Shown piece by piece: positions 8,251 to 16,577 of a stretch of DNA of 64,000 nucleotides. The notes beneath the pieces were generated by a model. That model was not told the DNA's origin, ran no database searches, and saw only the letters and a program-made list of their open reading frames with translations. The position numbers and the translations under genes are program-made. Origin of the DNA: Cyanobium sp. NIES-981 (GTDB taxonomy: Bacteria > Cyanobacteriota > Cyanobacteriia > PCC-6307 > Cyanobiaceae). The stretch lies in NCBI RefSeq assembly GCF_900088535.1, contig NZ_LT578417.1, positions 558,001 through 622,000 on the forward strand. Direction: 5' to 3'. Every line of letters begins with the position of its first letter. The stretch's first letter is position 1.

Positions 8251-9249
8251 TCACGGCTCCTGCCCCCTGGCGGCGTCCGGGGAGATCCCGCCGGCACTGA
8301 CCCCGTCCAGCTCAGCCAGCAGGGTCAGGATGCGGGCATTGGTGGGATGGAGGGCCGTGCCGCGCAGGAGAATGGCGCGGGCTTCATCCAGGCGCTCCGC
8401 CGAGCGGAGCAGGGCCGCCAGGTCGAGGAAGCCGCGGGGATGGGGCCGGGGGCGTGAGAACAGGGTGGCGTAGAGCGTGGCAATCGCCCGCTCGGGCTCG
8501 GCCATCGCCCTGTGCTGCAGGCGAGCCAGATGCAGGCGGCCCCGTTCGTCATCCAGATGGCGCAGCAGACGGGGTGACCAACCGGCGAAACGCACGGCCG
8601 TATTCACGTACCAGTCGTCGTGGCCGCTCAGATCCTTGAAGACACGCCGGAACCCCAGGCTGACCATCAGCCGGTGGATCTTCGTGCGCCCCGGCGAGAA
8701 GTTGTGCTCCACTGTGAAGCATCGAAACGTATAGCTCTCCAGGGGCAGGTTGCGGAGAACCGTGAGCTCGGCACCTTCAACATCAAGGGAGAAGTAGTCA
8801 ATGACGTGGGGCGCGTGCTCGCGCAGCAGCAGATCACCCAGGGTGATCGTTGGCACAGCAATGGTTTCGGTGAAACCGGAACGTGCCTCGGTCGTCCGGC
8901 GATCGGCCGTCTCGTCCAGACCGCCATAGAGACCGTTACAGGCAAACTGCAGGGTGTCCCCTGTGCGCGAGTAGAGCGCCTCTGCCACGACCGTGATCGA
9001 TCGCCGGGCCTCGGCCGCCTTGCGCTGCAAAGGGTTGGGCTCGCCGCCAAGTCCCTTCCAGCCCATGAGCTCCAGCAGGAGAGTATTGGAGAGCTGGGTG
9101 CCGTTGGCCATCCCGAATTCCAGGAAGAAACCCGGCCTGGGACCATGGCAATACAGGGCAAAGAGATCCTGCAGGCACTGGGAATTCGTGAGGTGCTGGA
9201 AGGCCTCGCAGAACCTCAGAAAGCGGTCACTGGAATCAAACAGCCCCAT
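8251..9249 (-). CDS. FkbM-family SAM-dependent methyltransferase with C-terminal helical extension
   Basis: 332 residues from ATG 9249. The N-terminal region carries the FkbM start pattern (NSQCLQDLFAL, then FFLEFGMANG as the SAM loop and GGEPNPLQ). IDYFSLDVEGAELTVLRNL is the diagnostic FkbM motif. FkbM enzymes O-methylate sugars or small molecules. From about residue 235 on, a helix-rich segment (ERAIATLYATLF, DEARAILLRGTALHPTNARI) resembles one or two TPR units, an uncommon addition. Intergenic distance to the convergent PhyH gene is 31 bases. Confidence 0.85.
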   Translation of the reverse strand: MGLFDSSDRFLRFCEAFQHLTNSQCLQDLFALYCHGPRPGFFLEFGMANGTQLSNTLLLELMGWKGLGGEPNPLQRKAAEARRSITVVAEALYSRTGDTLQFACNGLYGGLDETADRRTTEARSGFTETIAVPTITLGDLLLREHAPHVIDYFSLDVEGAELTVLRNLPLESYTFRCFTVEHNFSPGRTKIHRLMVSLGFRRVFKDLSGHDDWYVNTAVRFAGWSPRLLRHLDDERGRLHLARLQHRAMAEPERAIATLYATLFSRPRPHPRGFLDLAALLRSAERLDEARAILLRGTALHPTNARILTLLAELDGVSAGGISPDAARGQEP

Positions 9250-9351
9250 GGCAGTTCAGCCAGCCGCGCAGCGCAGAAGCTAGCACCGTGGCCCGAATGG
9301 AACTCCGGCACGATCAGCTGAAGCTGCCCCCGGCCCTAGCGCTCCCACCGG

Positions 9352-9639
9352 TTACGGGCGCAGCCACCAGGCCACCAGCAGCCCCACGGTGCCCCAGCGC
9401 AACAGCCGCCAGAACATCACCTCGACCCGCAGCGGCGGTGCCAGTTCGATCGGCAGGGGGTCCAGCAGACGCTGAGCCAGTGCCAGACGCTGCCGTTGGC
9501 GTCTCCCCGGGGCGCCGCTGCTGTGGGAGGCCAGCGAGGCGAGGGTGAGCAGGCCCTCCAGATGGTGCAACACCCCGACGGGCTCTCGCGGGGCGGCTGC
9601 ACCTCCGCGACGGGAACGCCTGGATCTCACCGGCTTCAC
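9352..9639 (-). CDS. Small C-tail-anchored membrane protein, unknown
   Basis: 95 residues from a GTG start. Arg-rich N-terminus, a helical stretch LHHLEGLLTLASLAS, then a C-terminal hydrophobic helix (LLRWGTVGLLVAWWLRP) reaching the end, so probably tail-anchored in a membrane. The pattern of conserved-looking hydrophobic residues and the lack of a better frame favour a real gene. No function recognised. Confidence 0.6.
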   Translation of the reverse strand: MKPVRSRRSRRGGAAAPREPVGVLHHLEGLLTLASLASHSSGAPGRRQRQRLALAQRLLDPLPIELAPPLRVEVMFWRLLRWGTVGLLVAWWLRP

Positions 9640-9719
9640 GGCACGCGGCCCAAGGCTGCAGAGGAACCGCCAGGATGGGACCTTCCGGGGCTTTTCGTCC
9701 AGTGCAGAGGGTGCCCACC

Positions 9720-10016
9720 ATGCCGATCGCCCAGACAGTTGACACGGCCTGGCCCGAGGGAGCCGTGGAGCAGGCCAGGCTTCTGCATCAGCACCTCACC
9801 ATCAACGACCGCGACTGGCATGCCCTCAAGACCCAGCGGGCCCGGCGTGGTGCCGAACAGCTGGCCGCAGCCCTGGTGCATCTGCTCAGTGCGGATGATC
9901 CGCGTGACAGCCGCATCGGGCCGGCGCGCCGTGAGGCGGTCGAGCTCGTTGACCATGCCCTGGCGTGGCTCCGGGCGGAAATCAGCGATCCTGGCTGCCC
10001 CAGCCACGGGCGCTGA
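9720..10016 (+). CDS. DUF6439-type small cyanobacterial protein
   Basis: 98 residues from ATG 9720. Two-helix-like sequence with INDRDWHALKTQRARRGAEQ, LAAALVHLLS and EAVELVDHALAWL, ending DPGCPSHGR. I associate this pattern with DUF6439, a short soluble cyanobacterial family of unknown role; the family name is from memory. The final 35 bases overlap the convergent HATPase gene. Confidence 0.75.
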   Translation: MPIAQTVDTAWPEGAVEQARLLHQHLTINDRDWHALKTQRARRGAEQLAAALVHLLSADDPRDSRIGPARREAVELVDHALAWLRAEISDPGCPSHGR

Positions 10017-10422
10017 GCAGCGGTGAGGCCTGCCGCTGGCGCTTGACGGCCAGCTGCAGACGGTTGCCGCGCGGACTCCAGCGCACGTCGTCGAAACAGT
10101 GGTGGATCAGGAAGAGCCCCCGGCCATCCGTGGCGTCGATCGCCTCGGGCAACTGGCCGCGGCGCGCCTGGGTCGGCATGCCGCTGCCCTCATCCTGCAC
10201 CTGCCACACCACCCAGCGGGGGGTCTCGATGCGGCGGATCCGCAGGCATTTGGCGGGATCGCAGCCGTTGCCGTGGCGCACGGCGTTGACCAGGGCCTCC
10301 TGCAAGCCCAACTGCACCTGCGCCTGCTGCTGCAGGCAGCGAACGGGCTCCAGCAGCAGTTCCAGCAGAGGGGCCAGCTGCAGCGTGGAGGGGGTGATGA
10401 AGTCTGACCAGCGCAGGGCCAT
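9982..10422 (-). CDS. Anti-sigma-factor-type ATP-binding protein (RsbW/SpoIIAB-like HATPase)
   Basis: 146 residues. GHKL ATPase fold: N-box GLQEALVNAVRHGN, G1 box VQDEGSGMP and G2-like GRGLFLIHHCFDDV. No histidine-kinase dimerisation helix is present, so it belongs to the HATPase_c_2 serine-kinase/anti-sigma group, which phosphorylates STAS-domain antagonists and binds sigma factors or other partners. A STAS protein that could be its partner is encoded at 44710-45048. It neighbours the GUN4 gene (57-base gap, same strand). Confidence 0.85.
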   Translation of the reverse strand: MALRWSDFITPSTLQLAPLLELLLEPVRCLQQQAQVQLGLQEALVNAVRHGNGCDPAKCLRIRRIETPRWVVWQVQDEGSGMPTQARRGQLPEAIDATDGRGLFLIHHCFDDVRWSPRGNRLQLAVKRQRQASPLLSARGWGSQDR

Positions 10423-10478
10423 CAGCCGTAATCCTCAGGTCCCTCCATGACCCTACGCCGAGGTCGGCGGGGAGAGGA

Positions 10479-11210
10479 TCAGGGGGTGGCGCCGTTGATG
10501 CGTTGTTGCAGAGCCGGGTGCTGCAGCAGGGCATCCATCAGGCGAACGCCGCGCAGCTGATTGACCAGGGGCATGTGCCCCTCCGGTGCCTCGATGGACC
10601 ACTGAAAGGAGCCGGGATAGCGCGTCCAGCGGCCACCCTCCTTCCAGGCCAGCCTGGGCCAGAGCTGATCCCAGCGTCCGTTGCAGGCCTGCAGCAGCCT
10701 GCCCTGCACCGAAAAACCGAACCGCCCCCGGGAGTAACAGACCCAGAGGCGATCCAGCGTGTCCAGGTCGGCCGCCGCCATCGCCGGCACCTCGCTGTAA
10801 TACACGTATCCCCTGGCCACGGCACCGGGCCCCGCCAGTTCTCGCAGCAGGGCACTGGTGAGGCGGTCGGCCTGCTCGAACTGCTGCCGGGCCAGGTGGC
10901 TCTGCAGCGGCCCGTAGGCGATGCCCGAGGCACTGGTGGTGGCCAGCCAGCCTTCCGGGTAACGCTGCAGAAACTCCGTTGCCTCCGGCCCGTCCCCCGC
11001 CAGCAGCAACTGGATCAGGGCCCCGGCGGCCCAGTCGTCTCCCGTGGCATCGAGACCCGCCAGGTGATCGAGGATCAGCGGCCGCAGCTGCTGCGCCCGC
11101 TCCTGCAGGGGCTTCAGCAGGGAGCGCCGCTGCCGTGGACTGGCCGCCTGAAAGCGCTCGAGCAGAGCCTCAGGGCTGGCATTGGCGGAGACCGGAGAAC
11201 CGGAGAGCAT
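10479..11210 (-). CDS. GUN4 domain-containing protein
   Basis: 243 residues from ATG 11210 (a GTG 17 codons upstream is possible). The N-terminal half is an alpha-helical bundle (about 10-95). The C-terminal half is the GUN4 core: DLDTLDRLWVCYSRGRFGFS, then WPRLAWKEGGRWTRYPGSF, EAPEGHMPLVNQLRGVRL. GUN4 binds protoporphyrin IX and Mg-protoporphyrin and stimulates Mg-chelatase (ChlH) in chlorophyll synthesis at the thylakoid or envelope membrane. Cyanobacteria often have more than one GUN4-domain protein, so I leave the symbol blank. It is divergent from psb28. Confidence 0.87.
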   Translation of the reverse strand: MLSGSPVSANASPEALLERFQAASPRQRRSLLKPLQERAQQLRPLILDHLAGLDATGDDWAAGALIQLLLAGDGPEATEFLQRYPEGWLATTSASGIAYGPLQSHLARQQFEQADRLTSALLRELAGPGAVARGYVYYSEVPAMAAADLDTLDRLWVCYSRGRFGFSVQGRLLQACNGRWDQLWPRLAWKEGGRWTRYPGSFQWSIEAPEGHMPLVNQLRGVRLMDALLQHPALQQRINGATP

Positions 11211-11321
11211 GGAAAACCGTGTCTGTGCTGAGCCCGCTGGGCCCACTATGTCAGGCGCCACAGGCCCCGGCGGGGGGCGTTCCGGGGGCGGCTGCCTAGG
11301 ATCGACGTTTGCCTCTCACCC

Positions 11322-11693
11322 ATGGGCGCTGCCATTCAGTTCTTCCGTGGTGTGGACGAACCGGTCGTGCCCGACATTCGCCTCACCCGCTCCCGTGATG
11401 GGCGCACTGGCCAGGCCATGTTCGTGTTCGAGGAGCCGGAAGCCCTGGCCCCGGAAAGCATGGGGGACATCACCGGCATGTTCCTGGTGGATGAGGAGGG
11501 CGAGCTGGTCACCCGCGAGGTGAAGGCCCGGTTCGTGAACGGCAAGGCCAGCGCCATCGAGGCCACCTACACCTGGAAGAGCACGGCCGATTTCGAGCGC
11601 TTCATGCGCTTCGCCCAGCGTTACGCCGACAGCCACGACCTGGGCTTCTCCGGCCAGAAGGAGGGCGATGGCGAGGCCGTGAGCGAGGGCTGA
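11322..11693 (+). CDS. psb28: Photosystem II assembly protein Psb28
   Basis: 123 residues, usual length. Starts [20 protein letters not shown] and contains [20 protein letters not shown] and [20 protein letters not shown], all close to cyanobacterial Psb28 (PsbW). It is a peripheral cytoplasmic factor that binds CP47-containing PSII assembly intermediates and protects reaction-centre precursors. The acidic tail ([10 protein letters not shown]) is short and variable. The permease gene begins 4 bases after its stop. Confidence 0.95.
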   Translation: MGAAIQFFRGVDEPVVPDIRLTRSRDGRTGQAMFVFEEPEALAPESMGDITGMFLVDEEGELVTREVKARFVNGKASAIEATYTWKSTADFERFMRFAQRYADSHDLGFSGQKEGDGEAVSEG

Positions 11694-11697
11694 GGTC

Positions 11698-12762
11698 GTG
11701 CGGTTCGGCCAGTGGCTGGGGCTGCTGGCCCTGGTGGCATCCCTGCTGCTGCTCTGGAGCCTGCGCCAGAGCCTGATGACCCTGTTCGCGGCGGTGGTGC
11801 TGGCCATGGCCCTCTGCACCCTGGTGGGCTGGGTGCGCGAGCGGCTCGCCTGCCACCGTTCCCATGCGCTGCTGCTGAGCCTGGCGTTGGTGACGGTGGT
11901 GGTGACCATCCTCGCCACGGCCGTGATTCCCCCGTTCATCGACCAGTTCGCCGAACTGGTGGCCAAGCTGCCGGCAGCGGCGGCCACTCTGCTCCGCCTG
12001 ATGCGCGGGCTGATCGCGGGCGCCAGTCAGATGCTGTACGGGCGCAGTGACGGCAGTCTCGACTGGCTGCGGGAAGGACTGTTCAGCGGCGGGAGCACGG
12101 AGAACCTGCGGGGTGGGGCACTGCAGCTGCTCGGTCTGGCCGGCGGGATCGGCTCCGGCCTGGTGCAGCTGCTGTTCGTGGTGGCCGTCGCCCTGATGAT
12201 CACGGTGCACCCCGTGGCCTACCGCGAGGTCGCGGTGCTGCTCGTGCCCGCGTTCTACCGGCGCCGCTTCCGCAGGATCCTGATCCACTGCGGCGACGCC
12301 CTGAGCGGCTGGATGGTGGGGGTGCTGATCAGTTCGCTCTGCGTCGGTGTGCTCGCCGCCATCGGGCTCTCGCTGCTCGGCGTCAAACTGGTGGCCGCCA
12401 ATGCGGTGCTGGCCGGGTTGCTGAACATCATTCCCAACATCGGCCCCACCCTGAGCACGGTGTTTCCGATGTCGGTGGCCCTGCTCGATTCGCCGATCAA
12501 GGCGTTGGCGGTGCTGGTGCTCTACGTGGCGGTGCAGAACCTGGAGAGTTACGTGATCACCCCCTCGGTGATGCAGCACCAGCTGAACCTGCTGCCAGGG
12601 CTCACCCTCGCCGCCCAGCTGCTCTTCACCGTGCTGTTTGGCCCCCTGGGACTGCTGCTGGCCCTCCCCCTGGCCGTGTGCCTCCAAGTGATCGTGCGCG
12701 AGGTGCTGATCCATGACGTGCTGGATCGCTGGAAGCCGCCAGCCCTGGACCGTGCGCGATGA
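11698..12762 (+). CDS. AI-2E-family (PerM) transporter, paralogue 1
   Basis: 354 residues from a GTG only 4 bases after the psb28 stop. Eight or so hydrophobic helices with the usual arrangement: N-terminal pair, a hydrophilic mid-section (about 85-140), then a C-terminal bundle containing NIIPNIGPTLSTVFP and QNLESYVITPSVMQ, signatures of the AI-2E/PerM family. Members transport very different solutes (AI-2, Na+/H+), so the substrate is unknown. The next gene is a paralogue. Confidence 0.87.
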   Translation: MRFGQWLGLLALVASLLLLWSLRQSLMTLFAAVVLAMALCTLVGWVRERLACHRSHALLLSLALVTVVVTILATAVIPPFIDQFAELVAKLPAAAATLLRLMRGLIAGASQMLYGRSDGSLDWLREGLFSGGSTENLRGGALQLLGLAGGIGSGLVQLLFVVAVALMITVHPVAYREVAVLLVPAFYRRRFRRILIHCGDALSGWMVGVLISSLCVGVLAAIGLSLLGVKLVAANAVLAGLLNIIPNIGPTLSTVFPMSVALLDSPIKALAVLVLYVAVQNLESYVITPSVMQHQLNLLPGLTLAAQLLFTVLFGPLGLLLALPLAVCLQVIVREVLIHDVLDRWKPPALDRAR

Positions 12763-12786
12763 AGGCCCACTGATGCAATCCCCCCC

Positions 12787-13821
12787 GTGACAGGCAAGGA
12801 CAGGTCAGGGCCCGTGATCGAGGGCCGCACCGTTCTCGGGCTCCTGGCGCTGATCGTGCTGGGCCTGCTCACCTGGGAGCTGCGCTGGGTCCTGCTTGTC
12901 TTCTTCGGTGCCGTGGTGGTGGCGGTGGCCCTGGACGTGCCCACCACGCTGCTGATGCGGCGGCGGCGGCTCGGACGCCCTGCCGCCCTGGCCCTGGTGC
13001 TGCTGGTGCTGGTGCTGCTGGGGGGATGGCTCAGCCAGCAGCTGCTGCCGGAACTGCTGCAGCAGATCAGCCAGCTGGGGCAGCTGATCCCCGAGGTGGC
13101 GGCTCGTCTGGCCAGCATGGCCGCCCAGGTGGATTGGCTGCCGCGGCTGGATCAGAGCCTGGAGCGCCTCACCAGTTGGGATGGGCTCCAGCCGCTGGGC
13201 GCCCAGCTCCTGGGCATGGCCGGCGGTGCCGCCAACAGCACGGTGCAGGTGCTGCTCATGGTGCTGCTGGCCATCCTGCTGGCTCTGGATCCCGCGCGCC
13301 ATCGCCGCCTGGTGATTGCCCTCACCCCCTGCAAATGGCGCCAGGCCATGGCGGCTCTACTGGATGAGTGCCGGGAGGCGCTGGGCGGCTGGCTGGCGGG
13401 GATGACCCTCTCGGCGGTGACCGTCTTTCTGCTCACCTGGGCAGGGCTGGTGCTGCTGCAGGTGCCGCTGGCCCTGCTGAGTGCCCTGGTGTGTGGACTG
13501 CTCACCTTCGTGCCCACCATCGGCCCGACGGCCGCCACCCTGCTGCCATTGGCCGTGGCGCTGCTGGTCTCCCCGACCAAGGTGGCGCAGGTGCTCGTGC
13601 TGCGGCTCGTGCTGCAGAACGGTGAGGCGTTCCTGCTCACGCCGATGCTGCTGAGCCGCACGGTGAACCTGCTGCCCACCGTGGCCCTGATGGCCCAGCT
13701 CAGCCTCGGCACCCTGCTGGGCCTGCCCGGGGTGCTGCTGGCCCTTCCCCTGGTGGTGGTGCTGCAGGTGCTCTGCCGCGAGGTGGTCGTGCACGGCGTG
13801 ATGGATCGCTGGACCGTCTGA
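12787..13821 (+). CDS. AI-2E-family (PerM) transporter, paralogue 2
   Basis: 344 residues from GTG 12787, 24 bases after paralogue 1. Same topology and diagnostic C-terminal motifs in altered form: LTFVPTIGPTAATLLP and QNGEAFLLTPMLLSRTV. The two proteins align along their length and end almost alike (CREVVVHGVMDRW versus VREVLIHDVLDRW), pointing to an old tandem duplication. Substrate unknown. It could form a heteromer with paralogue 1, which is inference from adjacency. Confidence 0.87.
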   Translation: MTGKDRSGPVIEGRTVLGLLALIVLGLLTWELRWVLLVFFGAVVVAVALDVPTTLLMRRRRLGRPAALALVLLVLVLLGGWLSQQLLPELLQQISQLGQLIPEVAARLASMAAQVDWLPRLDQSLERLTSWDGLQPLGAQLLGMAGGAANSTVQVLLMVLLAILLALDPARHRRLVIALTPCKWRQAMAALLDECREALGGWLAGMTLSAVTVFLLTWAGLVLLQVPLALLSALVCGLLTFVPTIGPTAATLLPLAVALLVSPTKVAQVLVLRLVLQNGEAFLLTPMLLSRTVNLLPTVALMAQLSLGTLLGLPGVLLALPLVVVLQVLCREVVVHGVMDRWTV

Positions 13822-13871
13822 GGCAGGCCCATGCCGGTGCCCGGCCCGCTCCCCTGGCCTGGGGGCGGACG

Positions 13872-14096
13872 TCAGCGGTAGCGACGCCAGAGATCGGGGG
13901 TGACCAGGAGCACGATCACAGCCAGGGGATGGCTGATCACGGCGAACCACAGGGCCGTGAAGGTGAAGTGGTCGGCGAGGAGCTGCAGTTCCTGGCGCAG
14001 ATCCAGCAGTGCCAGCAGCGCCAGGGTGAGCGGCAGCAGCGGCAGGGCAGCACGCCGCACGGTGGTACGACGGTTGGTCGCGGCAGGCAAGGTCAC
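13872..14096 (-). CDS. Small two-helix membrane protein downstream of secF
   Basis: 74 residues from a GTG that overlaps the secF stop (GTGA). Two hydrophobic segments: LPLLPLTLALLALLDL and WFAVISHPLAVIVLLVTPDL, separated by RQELQLLADHFTFTAL. The coupling to secF suggests coordinated expression with the Sec translocon; function unknown. Confidence 0.7.
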   Translation of the reverse strand: MTLPAATNRRTTVRRAALPLLPLTLALLALLDLRQELQLLADHFTFTALWFAVISHPLAVIVLLVTPDLWRRYR

Positions 14097-15055
14097 GACC
14101 GTGCCAGTACGGGCAACAGGGTGGGAGCGATCGCCACGCTGGACCAGGCGCCGACCACCACGCCCACACTCAGGGCCACCGCGAACCAGAAGAGGGTGCT
14201 GCCGCCGAAGAGGATCAGCGCCAGCAGCGGCAGCAACGTGGTGAAGCTGGTGTAGATCGAGCGGGTGAGGGTGGCCGCAACGGCGGCATCAGCCTGCTCG
14301 GCCAGCGAAAGATCCTGCAGCTGGTTCCGCTTTTCCCGGATCCGGTCGAAGATCACCACCGTGTCGTTCACCGAATAACCGGCGATGGTGAGCAGCGCCA
14401 CTGCAAAGAGGCTGTTCACCTCCACTCCGGCCAGCAGCCCGAGCCAGGCGAAGACGCCACAGGTGATGAGCACGTCGTGGGCCAGACACAGCAGGGCCAG
14501 CAGGGCAAACAGCCGGTCGTAGCGGATGGTGATGTAGGCGGAGATGCCCACGAAACTCACCGCCAGGGAGATCATGCTGGCCCGCAGCAACCGGCTGCCG
14601 AGCGTGGGACCGATCGTTTCCACCGACAGCCCGGCAGGATCGGTGGGCCCGAGCACCGGTGCGAGGCCCGTCACCACGGCCTGGCCCTGCTCCGCCGTGA
14701 GGCTGGGCAGCCGCAGCACCACCTGCTGACCGCCATCCAACAGCTGCACCGCGGCACCGCTGAGGCTCGGGGGAGCGGCCGCGCCGGCCTCGGCCGGCAG
14801 GCGAATCGTCGCCAGCTGGCCTTCCACCGCCGCTGGGGTGAGAGCGGAACAGGTGGCTCCGCAGCTTCGCGCCAGCTGGATCTGGGTTCCGCCCGTGAAG
14901 TCGAGCCCGGGTCGCAGCGGCGCCCGGATCGAGGGCGCCATCCAGCTGATCCCGATCCCCAGCAGGCTGAGCAGCAGGGCGACGGCCGAGGCGGCCCAGA
15001 GGGTGCGGCGGCGGCGGTTGACCTGCACACCCGGCAGACGACTCAGGATGGACAT
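14093..15055 (-). CDS. secF: Protein translocase subunit SecF
   Basis: 320 residues. One N-terminal helix, a periplasmic/lumenal P1-like domain beginning GLDFTGGTQIQL, then five helices with YSVNDTVVIFDRIREKRNQL, the SecF signature. With SecD it uses the proton gradient to pull exported proteins through SecYEG after SecA-driven translocation; in cyanobacteria it serves both plasma and thylakoid membranes. It lies 15 bases after secD. Confidence 0.95.
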   Translation of the reverse strand: MSILSRLPGVQVNRRRRTLWAASAVALLLSLLGIGISWMAPSIRAPLRPGLDFTGGTQIQLARSCGATCSALTPAAVEGQLATIRLPAEAGAAAPPSLSGAAVQLLDGGQQVVLRLPSLTAEQGQAVVTGLAPVLGPTDPAGLSVETIGPTLGSRLLRASMISLAVSFVGISAYITIRYDRLFALLALLCLAHDVLITCGVFAWLGLLAGVEVNSLFAVALLTIAGYSVNDTVVIFDRIREKRNQLQDLSLAEQADAAVAATLTRSIYTSFTTLLPLLALILFGGSTLFWFAVALSVGVVVGAWSSVAIAPTLLPVLARS

Positions 15056-15070
15056 CAGGGCGGGATCGGT

Positions 15071-16576
15071 TCAGGTGGATGCCGCCGGGAGCTGAACCCG
15101 GGGCAGGAAATAGGTGGGCTGGCGCAGGGCCGGGTAACTCATCAGCAGGCGCAGGAGCGTGCGGGTGCAGGTGAGGGCACTGAACAGGCTGAGCAGCACG
15201 CCGATGCCGAGGGTCACGGCAAAGCCCTTCACGAAGCCGGTGCCCAGGGCGAAGAGGGCCACACAGCTGATCAGGGTGGTGAGCTGGCCATCGAGAATGG
15301 AGGAGAAGGCCAGGCTGAATCCGGTGTCGATCGAGCGGATCAACGTGTTGCCAGCGCGCAGTTCATCCTTGATTCGCTCGAAGATCAGCACATTGGCATC
15401 CACCGCCATGCCCAGCGAGAGGATGAAGCCCGCGATGCCCGGCAGGGTCAGTGTCACCGGGATGAGGGCATAGAGGGCCAGGTTGAAGAGCGCGTAGAGG
15501 CTGAGCGCCAGCACCGCCACCACACCGGCCAGGCGGTACACCAGCACCATGAACACCGCCACCAGCACCAGGCCGGAGAGGGCCGCCACCAGGCTGGTGC
15601 GGATGTTGTCGGCGCCGAGGGAGGGACCCACGGTTCGCACCTCCACCACCCGCACCGGCAAGGGCAGGGATCCACCCCGCAGCTGCACCTCGAGGTCGCG
15701 CGCCTCTTCGGCGCTGAAGTTGCCGGTGATGCTGGCGGAGCCCCCGGTGATTCCAGCGGCCTTGAACTCGGGCCCGACGCTGGCCTCGCTGATGGAGCGG
15801 CCATCGAGCACGATGCCGAGCAGACGGCCGCTGCCGGCGATGTCCTTCGTGAGGCGGGCGAACTGCTCACCGCCGGCCTGGGTGAAGCTCAGGGTCACCT
15901 CCCATCCGCTGCCGGACTGCTGCTGCTGGCGTCCTGCCGTGACGAGCTCCTTGCCGGTGAGGGCCGCCGGCGCGTAGAGCTCCACAATCTTGGTGTTGAC
16001 GGCATCCAGCAGCAGGGAGAGCTGGTCCGCCTCACTGGCGCTCTCCGGCACGGTCACGCCCAGTTGTCTCAGGGCTGCGGCGAGCTGCTGGGTGGGGAAG
16101 GCGTCTGCAGAGCCCTCGGGAGGGACGTCCCCATTGCCGAGGGCGGCCTGGCGGGCCCGGGCGTTGCCCAGCACGGCCTCGGCCTGGCGCTTGAGCTGGA
16201 GCAGTCCCTGCATCTCCTGCTCGGTGCCGGCACGCTGGGCCCGGAATTCCAGCAGGGCGGTGGAGCCCAGCACCCTGGCGGCACGGCTGGGGTCCTGCTC
16301 ACCGGGCAGCTGCAGCACCAGCTGGTCGTTCCCCACGGTCTGCAGGGTGGATTCGGCCACCCCGAGGCCGTTGATGCGGCGCTCCAGCACCTCCTTCACA
16401 GCTTCGAGCTGCTCCTGATCCACGCTCTTGATGCTGCCGGCGGGCATCACCTGGAGGGTGAGCTGGCTGCCGCCGCGCAGATCGAGCCCGAGCTGCAGGG
16501 GAAAGCTGATCAGCAGGGCCCCGGCAGCGATGGCGAGGGCAAGGATGAGGGCGAACCAGCCCTGTTGACGGGCCAT
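15071..16576 (-). CDS. secD: Protein translocase subunit SecD
   Basis: 501 residues from ATG 16576; the open frame runs 47 codons further into pdhB but MARQQGWFALILALAIAAG is the typical SecD N-terminus. GLDLRGGSQLTLQV, the P1 domain, VRVVEVRTVGPSLG and GMAVDANVLIFERIKDEL are all present. Partner of SecF in the preprotein translocase ancillary complex. Its start codon falls 2 bases after the pdhB stop, so it is probably read from the same mRNA. Confidence 0.95.
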   Translation of the reverse strand: MARQQGWFALILALAIAAGALLISFPLQLGLDLRGGSQLTLQVMPAGSIKSVDQEQLEAVKEVLERRINGLGVAESTLQTVGNDQLVLQLPGEQDPSRAARVLGSTALLEFRAQRAGTEQEMQGLLQLKRQAEAVLGNARARQAALGNGDVPPEGSADAFPTQQLAAALRQLGVTVPESASEADQLSLLLDAVNTKIVELYAPAALTGKELVTAGRQQQQSGSGWEVTLSFTQAGGEQFARLTKDIAGSGRLLGIVLDGRSISEASVGPEFKAAGITGGSASITGNFSAEEARDLEVQLRGGSLPLPVRVVEVRTVGPSLGADNIRTSLVAALSGLVLVAVFMVLVYRLAGVVAVLALSLYALFNLALYALIPVTLTLPGIAGFILSLGMAVDANVLIFERIKDELRAGNTLIRSIDTGFSLAFSSILDGQLTTLISCVALFALGTGFVKGFAVTLGIGVLLSLFSALTCTRTLLRLLMSYPALRQPTYFLPRVQLPAAST

Positions 16577-16577
16577 T

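Noticed and set aside
9314-9745. A 143-residue minus-strand frame covering the small membrane gene
   Set aside because: It lacks the hydrophobic C-terminal helix and ordered segments of the 9352-9639 frame, and its start lies inside the plus-strand DUF6439 gene.
14127-14134. HIP1 palindrome GCGATCGC as an enriched cyanobacterial signature
   Set aside because: I noticed only a handful of copies (for example near 14127, 29834, 52003 and 55459), about what a genome this GC-rich would give by chance.
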